Below are positions 23,345 to 33,417 of a stretch of 64,000 nucleotides of DNA, piece after piece. The position numbers and the translations under genes were made by a program. How positions within the stretch are numbered: position 1 is the first letter of the stretch; every line of letters begins with the position of its first letter. The notes under the pieces are model-generated. The model saw nothing but the letters and a program-made list of their open reading frames with translations. It had not been told where the DNA came from and made no database searches. The DNA comes from Panicum virgatum (Eukaryota > Streptophyta > Magnoliopsida > Poales > Poaceae), in contig NC_053149.1 of the NCBI RefSeq assembly GCF_016808335.1, forward strand, positions 22,810,451-22,874,450. The letters run 5' to 3'.

Positions 23345-23722
23345 GAAACCCTCAATCGGTTTGATACCCTCAATTGGTCGTGACCCTTTATATTTATAGG
23401 GAGGGGAGGTCGTACCCCATTAGGAGTCTAAGTTTATAAAAATCCCGTGTTAAAATACAACTCTAAATCCAGACTGTGCAGTTTGGACCGGTCTGACTGG
23501 TCTACTGGACCGGTCTGACCGGTCCGACCCTGTGTCAAGTCTTCCAGAAGCCATAACTCTCTCATCCGAACTCCAAATTGGGCATTCTACATATGCATTT
23601 CGATCGTCTCAATGAGAGCTACACAATGGTGAAGTTGAATTTGCATCACCTTGACCGGTCAGACCGGTTTGTGCATACCGGTCTGACCAGTCTGCACAGT
23701 CTGCCAATTTTGGTCGTCAACA
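23345..23722 (-). mobile_element. Truncated 3' LTR of minus-strand Gag-only element
   Basis: It matches 26078-26448 of the intact LTR and ends GTCGTCAACA at 23722. The left part (about 310 bp, including the TGTTGACGCC start) is missing and the sequence joins Tat Gag DNA. It contains several GACCGGTCTGACCGGT-type repeats. A polypurine tract (minus AAAAAACAGGAGGGCATA) follows at 23723-23740. Confidence 0.8.
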
Positions 23723-23865
23723 TATGCCCTCCTGTTTTTTGGTAAGGCTTGCATAACATAAAATAAGCACCTGGACCAAAATTGTCTAAGGATGATGAAA
23801 AACATGCATCGGCCATATTTTTTTCTAAGGGTGATAAATTTTATCAGCCGTATCTTGCTTATTCT

Positions 23866-25608
23866 TCAAGCTGATGACAAAACAACTTGCTTAGGCCTCC
23901 ATACCTGCTTCATGGTCGTCGACCTTGCTGGTACAACCTCCTCTTGTTGATCCGTAGACTCTTTCTTGCGCATTCGTTGAAGCCTCCTCTTTTGAGTGTG
24001 AGATAAGCCTGAGGGACACCACCTCGGCTGTGTATACTTAGAACCTTGTTTGCTATTATTCTCACTTTGTTTAGCACATGCACCGATCTTGGCCAAATTA
24101 CCATTAGCAGTAATCGGTCGTTGTGATGAACCATACTTTGAATATGAAATAGGATATTGTATACCATATGGTTGCATGTGCATCATGTTATAATCCAAAG
24201 GCGTATAATAACAAGGATTCGGCCAAAACCATGGAGCAACTGGTCCTGAGTATGGCATAGCAGCACAGTTACTGTGAGATGGATGAGGATCCAATTGCTC
24301 GCAAGATCTTGAGGATACCTTCTCATCTTTAGCTTCGTTTGGCCGTCTCCTTTGCTTCTGGGTGGCTCCCATCTTCTCATATTTGGCCAGGAGCTCCTTG
24401 AAGCTTGGCCTTATCCAATTTTTGGCCTTGGAAGAATTTTTAGATTCACCGGACGCACCGAACAGACCGGTCTTGGCACCGGTCAGACCGGTCGGGACAC
24501 CAGTTAGACCGTTTTCATTAGAACCAGTCGCTTTGAGATCATCTTGCCCCCTAGCCGAACTTGGTTTTTGTTCAGCTATATTATTTGAAACACATTCAAC
24601 ATTTAGGGCAATTTGTTTATTAGAACAAGCCGATGTATCTTCAACGGTCGGCTTTTCTATCCTTTGTGTCAAATCTGAAATTATACTTAACCTCCCATCT
24701 TTTTTGACACGATAGACTTGTTTAGTTACCTTATATGTCTTTTTCTGCATAGAACGATTTTTATGATTAAAACAGTCATTGCTGGTAGGTAGTGACTTTT
24801 TAATTGCCGATTCCTTATATGTAATATAATCTGAACAAAAATATCTAGGAGGAAACAGCATATATGAATTATAAGACCATGGAGGATAAGAATAATGCAT
24901 ATTAATACAAAATTCCCATGGCACATGTAAAGATGACCCATATGATGGAAACGGCATTGACATGTGTTGATTACTCAATTGTCGATTCCGATCATAGAAT
25001 TTCTATTTTTCGAACAGATTTGGCTTGATTGGAATTTTTAGACTAACTAGCATCATTATTTTGTTTTTTGGATTTAGCCGGAAGCTTTCCAAGAACGGGC
25101 TTCGGCTTTTCCTTCTGATGCTTTTTACGGCATTTGGCTTCAACAGTTTTCCAAATGCCAATCTCTATTTTTTTGGGTTTAACCATCTTAGGTTTTTCTT
25201 TGTTCTATAAAACTCCAGATGAGCCGGTGAGACCGGTCTTAAGACCGGTTGCGGTGCAACCAGAACTTTTGCCTTTATTCTGTTGCCCCCTGAGCATTGA
25301 AGTACTAGATGTAATCTCTGTGTTCTTGCCAGGGGAATTGTGTCCAACAACTTCGACTTGGGACGGCCGAATTGTATCTTGACCAGCAACATCACAAGTT
25401 GGCAAATCATTGCAAGGATTATTAGTCGGCTTTTCAATAGCCGATTTTTGAATAAAGGAAGTTGCAACTGAACTATCTTCTTTATCAATTAAATACTTGA
25501 CGAAATCAGATAGCACATTAGATAAAGTACCTGAAGATTGCGTCTCCATTAATACATCGATGGTGGATGGTGGCTGCAACTCCTTTATCTTAACGACTCC
25601 TTGCTATG
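23866..25608 (-). CDS. Gag-like protein of non-autonomous LTR element (CPSGL..TQKRRLQR family)
   Basis: Two main minus-strand frames, 25608-25205 and 24978-23866, are linked by a lysine-rich stretch with frame breaks. The first carries KELQPPSTIDVLMETQSSGT. The second has a Tyr/Pro/Met-rich middle, a KNWIRPSFKELLAKYEKMG segment, and near its end WCPSGLSHTQKRRLQRMRKKE then QVWRPKQVV. That basic motif also occurs in the autonomous gypsy relative just to the right (27108-27299). I know the family only as a retrotransposon-encoded protein and can name no function beyond a presumed nucleic-acid-binding Gag role. A Gly/Thr/Leu repeat (TGLTG..TGL) is encoded by the same ACCGGTCAGACCGGT units found in the LTRs. 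No pol is present. Confidence 0.6.
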
Positions 25609-25740
25609 TTATACGAAAATAGGACAAAAGTAGGCCTTCGACTGCTTTGTCGTATTCTCACTTATACTCTTCGAGTAGTTCTTCATATTATGTTGGATTG
25701 CTAGGGTTTGACAAATCGGCCATGATAGCCTGATTCTCAT

Positions 25741-25764
25741 TCCCCAACGGAGTCGCCAAAATTG
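25741..25764 (-). other. Primer binding site of Gag-only element
   Basis: Minus strand TTTGGCGACTCCGTTGGGGA lies just inside the LTR that starts TGTTGACG at 25765. It is a primer site of the non-Met type (probably tRNA-Asp; inference), different from the TGGTATCAGAG type used by most other elements here. Confidence 0.7.
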
Positions 25765-26448
25765 TGTTGACGCCTTTTACGGGCCAACACACGACTGCGC
25801 TAGATCACGCAGTACGTAGCGACGCTCCTTGCAGCACCGCAACACCAACCGGTCAGACCGATATGGTGGACCGGTCAAACCGGTCTCGCCGGGGTAGCCC
25901 AACGAGGATCCAACGAACGCCCGCCCGGGAGGGACCCCGTCGGGGCAGGCACACTTTAGGTTACCCTAGGCTCGGTAGGCTAGCTAGGGCGCCCCTCACA
26001 CCATGGAGATGAGAGACAAACAGCACATAGGGTTAGAAAAGATTAGGGCAAAGAAAAGGTAAAAAAAAGATAAAAGTGTTAGATAGATTCGATTGGATAC
26101 CCTCAATCGGCCGTGGCCCTTTATATTTATAGGGAGGGGAGGTCGTACCCCATTAGGAGTCTAAGTTTATACAAATCTCATGTCAAAATACAACTCCAAA
26201 TCCGGACTGTGCAATTTGGACCGGTCTGACCGGTCTACTGGACCGGTCCGACCCTGTGTCAAGTCTTCCAAAAGCCATAACTCTCTCATCCGAACTCCAA
26301 ATTGGGCGTTCTACATATGCATTTCGATCGTCTTGACGAGAGCTACGCAATAGTGAAGTACAATTTGAATTTTGGCAAAGTCACCTTGATCGGTCAGACT
26401 GGTTTGTGCATACCGGTCTGTCCGATCTGCCAATTTTGGTCGTCAACA
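25765..26448 (-). mobile_element. 5' LTR of minus-strand Gag-only element
   Basis: It starts TGTTGACGCC and ends GTCGTCAACA, so the ends are inverted (TGTTGAC/GTCAACA). On the minus strand it has a TATAAATA box near 26124-26132 and clusters of the GACCGGTCTGACCGGT unit on its promoter-distal side. It is inserted in the protease region of a related gypsy element, which resumes at 26449. Confidence 0.85.
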
Positions 26449-26455
26449 ATAATGC

Positions 26456-27043
26456 CATTCAAGATTCATCTGTAGATCCAGTTGCTGAACTCGACGACAT
26501 CGCATAATCGGCGACCTTCAGAAACTTAGCTTCCCATGCTTGGCTAGAAAAATATTTTACTCTTTCATAGCTTTCCTCACAGGCTTCTGCCGACGCAATA
26601 CTGAACGACGAATCGGCAGCAACAACTTCAACAACATCGCCGATCCATTGTATAAAGCATTGATGCATAGTAGATGGTATGCAACAATTGACATGAATCC
26701 AATCTCTCCCCAATAGCAAACTGTATGATCATTTCCCATTAATGACAAAGAAAGTAGTAGGGAGAGTCTTACTACCGATGGTCAAATCAACACACAATGC
26801 TCCAACCGCCAGAGATACGACTCCCTCAAAATCCTTGAGCATCAAATCCGTCTTGGTCAGGTCCTCAATAACCTTTCCGAGCTTGCGTAGCATAGCATAA
26901 GGCATTATGTTTACTGCTGCTCCTCCATCTACTAGCATCTTTGTAACAGGCTTACCATCAATAAATCCTTTCAAGAATAGAGCTTTGAGATGTTTACGTT
27001 TTTCATCCTCTGGTTTCTCAAAAGTAGCCGGTATAGGTTCCAA
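26456..27043 (-). pseudogene. Retropepsin of minus-strand gypsy element
   Basis: Frames 27043-26729 and 26719-26456 together give an aspartic protease. VTKMLVDGGAAVNIMP holds the active-site D-G-G variant, and SKTLPTTFFVINGK is followed, across a frame break near 26725, by LLGRDWIHVNCCIPSTMHQ. The protein continues to a TGA at 26456-26458, just before the insertion site of the next element. Reverse transcriptase and integrase have been lost. Confidence 0.75.
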
Positions 27044-27107
27044 AATTTAATTGAGCCATGGCCTCTTCCAAATCTTGCTCCTCATCATCATCATCCGGAG
27101 CCATGAA

Positions 27108-28089
27108 CTAACTAGGTAACATGAAAACCATGTTGATAGGAACAGCCGATGACTCTGATCGTTGCCCTTCATCGGCCTTTAGCTTGACACACCAAACTTC
27201 AAATCTGACTCCCCTCTTAGGAGCCGCTCTCCTTTCTTCTTCCTCCGGTGCCTCTATCTGACACAGCCTCTGAACTCGTCTCTTCTGTGATCTGGTCAAA
27301 CCTCTTGGGCACCATCGAGGTCGATCAATGTTGTCATGAACAAGCTCTCTCTTCGGATCTCTGCGGTGTGGGTATTCATCGGGAACTTGAGCAGCAGCAG
27401 CTTGTTCAACTCACTCATCGGCAGAAATCCTTCCTCCTGCAGGATCACGTAGCATGGTCCTGCCCCCCCAGCCGATCATGCACTAAAACCCTGCCCCCCA
27501 GCCGATCATGTACAGAGATGCGCCTATCATCACTTCTCTCTCTAATGATCGGCCCTCGAGGCCTCTGGTCGAAACATGGCTTCTTATGCGATTGGTCTTC
27601 ACGATAGAACACGTTGCACTCTGGACAATTATCCATTGTCGGCAGAGTCAACCCTTCTTCCCAACAGTACACAAAGAAAGGACATCTCCAATTCCCCTCA
27701 TGTCGTCACGCAGACTCTTCCCTGTACTGTCTTCTTTCTTGATCACGCTAGAATTTGTTCAGCAACATCTGAGACGTGACCTTCTTCGTTGGAACCACTG
27801 ATTCTTCTTTCTGTTGCGGCTCTTTACCTTTGGCTTCATCGGCCGTTATCTGTGCTTTGGGATCAACAGCCCCAGATTCCTTGGCCGATTGTGATGTGAG
27901 CATCTTTGTTTGCAATGCATTTCACTTCTTTCCAACATCTACCATGTTTGCTGAAAACGGATGCCCATCAATCTTCATCGGCTTTTTGGGTGTCTCAAAC
28001 TTAAGCCTACCCTGCTCTATAGCCGATTGTATCTGCTGACGAAACACTTTGTACTCATTGGTGTCATGAGACGTTGCATTGTGCCACTT
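27108..28089 (-). pseudogene. C-terminal gag of minus-strand gypsy element
   Basis: From right to left: YNCKWHNATSHDTNEYKVFR (28104-27922), the conserved gypsy segment downstream of the Gag core; a CPECNVFYREDQ segment with a duplicated HDRLGGR.L unit (27672-27445); and TRSQKRRVQRLCQIEAPEEE (27299-27108). Frame changes separate the pieces. The gene continues across the Copia element at 44741. Confidence 0.65.
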
Positions 28090-28094
28090 GCAGT

Positions 28095-31000
28095 TGTAGC
28101 GCATCTAGGCCGATAGATGCTAATGGTAAGTTTCGGTGATTCATGACAACCGTATGCGACTAACGTGTGTTTTGAAGGAAAACTCAATGACTGGATTAGT
28201 CTCATATGAAATATGAAAGGAGACCCCTCAATTCGAAACAATCATGCGAACCAAGGACTCAATTTGAAAGCTTAAGGACCTTTCTAGTCTCAAGTGTCAC
28301 AAGGAGATGAAGGACACTTGTTTTAGCTAGGTTTTATAGTTTCTAGTTCTTGATCATACTATTAAGAGGGGTTCATGAGTTAGTAGCTTGATCGAAATTA
28401 AGTTGGCCTTAGAAATCTTGCACACTCACTCAAAAACAGCAAAAGATCGTCAATAGAAGTTAACACAACTCTTGGAAGAAGAAACAATCAAAGTCACATT
28501 CGAATCCAAGTCAATTCAGCTGAAAACAAAGAAAAACAGCAGCACCGGTTGATCTGGTGCCCTAGCATCGGAGCATCCGATGCATGGCGGAAGCACCGAT
28601 GCCCTGTCGGTCTATCTTCTCTGGAAGCAGGCAGAAATCAAGTCAAAAACTCTAAAGCACCGGTTGAACCGATGGTCCCAAGAAAAGCACTGGTGCATTA
28701 GATGTACTTTGTTCCAGAGAGCATGTTTTGGTGGACTTCAACTTCTCTTCAGCACCGGTTGAACCGACGCTTCAGAATCAAAGCACCGGTGCATTGGATG
28801 TGCTTTGTTCCAGAATTCTTGTTTGAGTTGATCAGTGAACCTCTTCAGCACCGGTTGAACCGATGCCCCTACGGAGCATGCACTGGTGCAATGACGCAAG
28901 CGTGGATACTGTGTCAGAACTCCAACAGCTACTAATTGGACACAGGGAGACTAGTTGAACCGATGCTTATACTTTTGTAACACCCTAATTCAAATTTCAG
29001 TATTTAATAATAAATTTAATTGGCTTTAATTAAATTTCTTAAGGTTTATGGTGTTTAGTCTTGCATTTAATCTACTTTTGATCCTCAAGTAATTAAAATT
29101 TATCATAGGGTTAAAATGTGTGTGCATTCATGCTGGTGCATATTTTTAATTGGTTGAGTGCATAGGGTTTGAATTCAAATTCAGTTTGAATTCAAATAGT
29201 TTTGAGAGTGTTTAGAAATATAAAGGAGAGAGGAATAGAAATAGGAAAGAACCCAAACCCCAAACCAGCCCAAAACCCAAATGGCAACCCAACCCAGCAA
29301 ACCGAAGCGGCCCACCCTCTCCCCTCCTGGCCCAGCTCCCTTTCCTCCCAGGGCCCGCTCGCGAGCAACCCAACCCGCTCTCACCCTCAGCCCAGCGCCC
29401 ACACCCCAGCTCGCTCGCGCGCTGCCATCCCCGCTAGGCCCAGCGCTTCCCCGCTCACCGCAGAGGCGCGCCCAAGCGACGCAACCCGGCCGGCCCACCT
29501 GCCAGCCTCCCCACTCACGGCCCGCAACGAAGCACCTCGGGTCCACCTGCCAGCGAGTCCAAACGCCCGCGCGTCAGACGCCCCTCCCACGCCCGAGCGT
29601 CGCCCGCGCGTCGCCCGCGCTAGCTGACCGCCTGGGCCCGCACGTCAGCGCACCCGCGCGTCGCCCGCAACCTCGCCCCCTCTCGCTGACAGGCCGGGCC
29701 CGCCTATCATCCCCCACCTCCCGCTTCACCCCGCGCGCGCACCGGCCGCAAGCGAGATCACTGCCGTGATCTCCGGCACTCCCCTACCATCCCGCACGCC
29801 GAGAATCTCGGGTCTCCTCTTTAAACCGCCCCGCGTACCCTCTGCGCCCACCAATCCACCTACGCGCCGCACCGCAAACCCTAGCCGCCGCCTCCCCTCG
29901 CTCCGCGAGAACAGAGCATTGCGCCGCCGCGCTTTCACCGCACTACCGCCCCAAGCCACTGCGAACCACCCCAACAGCCTCGCCTCAACACCGGGATCCT
30001 CACCTAGCAATCGAGCAAGACTCCAACTCCGGTGAGCTCGGCCCGCCATGGCAATTCCACGCAGCCGGAACACCCCGGACCTCACTGACCCCTTGGCTTC
30101 ATCGCAGGAACTCCACGAAGCTTTCCGTGTAGCCCAGGAGCCCAGAGCACCCCCCCGCGCCGCCCGGACCACGAACGCCGCCCCATCACCGCCGCCGGTC
30201 GAAGTCGCCGGACCTCTACGCTGCAAGTCCGACCGCCTCGACCCCTCGGTGAGCTGAGCCCCGACCCCCTATTAGTTTTGCACTTTTTCCCATAGCCAAG
30301 GCGCACCCTAGGCGCCAGAACGCGCGCACGCCGGCGAGCCGGTCCGCTCAGAGCCGCCGCCTCAGTTGAATACACCGCCCTGAACCCCGCCAACCCTCGC
30401 TGTGGCCCTAGGTCGATCACGCATGGCGTGATGAGCCGCCCAGACCCAAGCTCGGGTCGATTTGACGCCCGGAGCACCAAGTTTGGTGAAATCCGGCGAG
30501 CTTTTCCCCACGCGCCGCCGCGGGAGAAGAATTCTGGCACGTTCCGCCGCCGCCCCGCGCGCCCTTGGCCCCTGGCCGCCCGATCTGGAAGCAACGCCCA
30601 GGATTAGAACGTGAGCTGATCAGATCTGAGCCACCGGATTGTGATCCAACAGCTGAGATCCACCCGTACCCTTTCGCCCTGGTTCTTTTGCTAAAGACCC
30701 CCCCATCTTTCCTAAAATAAACCCGCAATCCAGCTGTATTCAAAAATAATTCCTTTTCAGCCCAGAACTTTGCACGAACCCCCTGAACTTTTTAAATATA
30801 GAACCCGCCGTCCAGTTAGGGCCTTTTTGCTCGTTGGCCCTCGGATCTTTCTGGTTTTTACGTTTAGACCCTCGGTTTTTGCAGAAAACCCCCTGGAACT
30901 TAGTTTTTCTCGCAGATAAGCCCCTAGAACTTGTTTTAGGCCTAGATTATGCGTTTTAGCTCCGTTTTAGGCGTTCTTTATGTCCACGCGATCGTTGTAA

Positions 31001-33361
31001 CGCGTAGAATAGTTTTAGACTAGTTTAGTGTATTGTTTTTGTGTATTGATGTATTGTTTCTTAGCTTTTGTTAGTGTTTGTTTGTATGCTTATTGTTGTG
31101 CCTTGTTTTGGCCATGTGTTCGTGAGTAGACGTTGATCCATCCGAGGAGCCCCAGTACCAGTACCCGGAGCAGCCATCTTCCGAGCACTTTGAGCAGCAG
31201 CAGGAGCAGTACGAGGAAGGCAAGTATAACATGAACAACCTATCATCTTTAAATACAATTTCATACTGCATTTAATTCTGTATGCCTATAAGGACTGTCC
31301 TAGCCACTTTATATCCTTTATATATCCCTTTGGGTTGCATTTGGTTAGTTGTGCTAGGTTGCTGCGCTATAACACACTCTGGTCCTTTTTAATTAATTTG
31401 ATTAATGATTTACTTGAACTTAATTCTGAGAGTGGCCCTCTGTGCTTCGTGCTTGGGTGGCTCACGTCTCGTTAAAATATGGTTTTTGTAGAAACATGGT
31501 TTAGGGGGCTAGCATGGTGCTTAGTGCTTGGTTGGCCACTCTCCATAAGGACCGGTTCATAGAGCGACAACCTGGGACAACAGCGCTACCACAAGACTGG
31601 AATGGGACAGTCTTGGCGTAATAATTAGGTCTTTTTGGTTTGGAGTAACTTACCTGCGGGGCAAGGGTGGTAAGCTTCTATGTCCCTCGTACTGAGTGGC
31701 CTCGTCTGTGCTTCGTGTCTTGACGCCCACTAGACCTGCTCCATAGTCGCCGATCCACCCTCGCGGTTACTCCCTACCAACGAGATTCTTTGTAAAGGCC
31801 TCGTAGTGAGTCGCTAGTCATCTCACCTAAGGAAGTGTGATGAACAACTGGCGTAGCTCACGACTTGTGGGTAAAGATGTGCAACCTCTGCAGAGTGTAA
31901 AACTGGTATACTAGCCGTGCTCACGGTCATGAGCGGCCCAGATCCTCCTTTTGATTAGTGGGGTTATCTCCTTCCGACGAGGGGGGTGCCTCTCGGGGTG
32001 GCTTGGTTTCGGTTTGGTTCTCAGTAGTTTCTTGATTAATTCTGATTAATTACTATGTAACTGGGTTAATGGTAATTCATCAACTTGTAGTAATTAGCTT
32101 TAATAAAATTTCGCCAAGAATTAAAAGCTAATGCAGTCAGTCAGCCAACCTTAGAGCCTCATAGTTTGTGTTATACTTGTTGAGTACAAGTTGTGTACTC
32201 ACTCTTGCCTCTTCTCTACTTTTTCCTCTTGGCTACGCTACTGCTGCTCAGTTCCTGCCGACACGAGGGAGTTCGCTCAGTGCTACCAGGACTACGAGGA
32301 CTTCTAGGTGTTCGTCCCCCAGTCGACGTCCCTGTGGTGCCCTGCTCAGCTTCGGAGAGCTTTTACCGTATTTTTGTACTTCGCTTCCACTGTATCAGAC
32401 ATTTTTGTCATTAATGTAATAAATAACATTCGTATTTCGATTTATTATGTCTTATTCGTGATATGTGCTATGATATACTGTTCATTCTGTTCTATATACG
32501 TGTGACTTGATCCTGGCACGTATATGATTGCTCGGTTTATGTCCTTTTATAAACCGGGTGTTACAACTTTCTATCCCGTCGGTTCTTCCGGTGGTCACGG
32601 TTTTTCTGCAGAAAACTTCCAACGGCTATGTGACCTCCTCCACTCTATATAAGGGTACCCCCTGGCTCATTTCAGTTGCCTTTGACACCCTGAATACTTG
32701 AGGCCACCCTTGAGAAGAAGAGAAAGTGCTTTGAGCAAAAGAGAGAAGATCTAGTGCTTTGTTTGTGCTTCAACCTTGAAGAATTCATCCTTTGCAAGTG
32801 TAGCAAGTGTGCTTGAGCTAGGGCCAACTGAGTGTAGGTCAAGTGAAGGCTTAGGAGCTTGTTACTCTTGGTGATTGGCAGCACCTAGACGATCTTGGTG
32901 ATTGAAGGTGTTTCTTCCGGAGCTTGCCAAGGATTGTGGGAGCCCGAAGAATTTTGTACGTGGCTTGAGCTCCACCACGCCGGGATGGTGAACGGAGACT
33001 CTTAGTGAGCGCCCAAGTCTCGGTGACATGGGAGGTGACAAGACTCTTAGTGAGTGTCACAACGTAGATTAGGGGTGTGTGCCAACACATCGACACCACG
33101 GGAAAAAATCCGGTTGTCTCTTGACCACTATTTCATTTCAAGCACTTACTTTCTTGCAATCTTTCATGTGCTTAACCTTAGAGATCATAACTTAGCTCTA
33201 CCTTGCTTAGTTTCTTATCTTTGTTAGCTTGTGTAGTTTGCTTAATTAGCCGGTTGGTGAATTGAGCCTTTCTAGCATTGCATAGGTTAAGGTTGCTTTA
33301 ATTGTTTTAGAAATTTGAAAAAGACCCAATTCACCCCCCTCTTGGTCCATCGATCCTTACA
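28095..33361 (+). repeat. 5' LTR of the Copia element (about 1672 bp plus a 3.6-kb insert)
   Basis: It starts TGTAGCGCAT and ends GATCCTTACA. The segments 28095-28975 and 32566-33361 match the 3' LTR closely. It contains repeated CACCGGTTGAACCGATG units (28541-28970) and a TATA box, TATATAAG (32646-32653). Confidence 0.95.
28976..32565 (+). mobile_element. Large solo LTR (3590 bp) inside the Copia 5' LTR
   Basis: It starts TGTAACACCC and ends GGGTGTTACA (inverted ends) and is flanked by ACTTT at 28971-28975 and 32566-32570. The 3' LTR of the Copia element reads straight through this site near 43940. There is no internal region or second copy, so it is a solo LTR. Size and ends fit Del/Tekay-type gypsy LTRs. 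The 29230-30600 part is GC-rich and resembles a gene leader; its long open frames on both strands are probably compositional. Confidence 0.9.
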
Positions 33362-33363
33362 AT

Positions 33364-33376
33364 TGGTATCAGAGCC
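33364..33376 (+). other. Primer binding site of the Copia element
   Basis: TGGTATCAGAGCC lies two bases after the LTR end and is complementary to initiator tRNA-Met. Confidence 0.95.
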
Positions 33377-33417
33377 TCGTTGCTCATTTGGATCATTAGG
33401 CTTCTCTGCCTAGAGCT

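Noticed and set aside
29202..30743. Several open frames over 100 codons on both strands
   Set aside because: They lie in the GC-rich part of a solo LTR, occur on both strands at once and show no domain. GC-rich sequence has few stop codons.
32672..33099. Minus frames repeated at 44045-44472, possible duplicated gene
   Set aside because: They are the complement of the same part of the two Copia LTRs.
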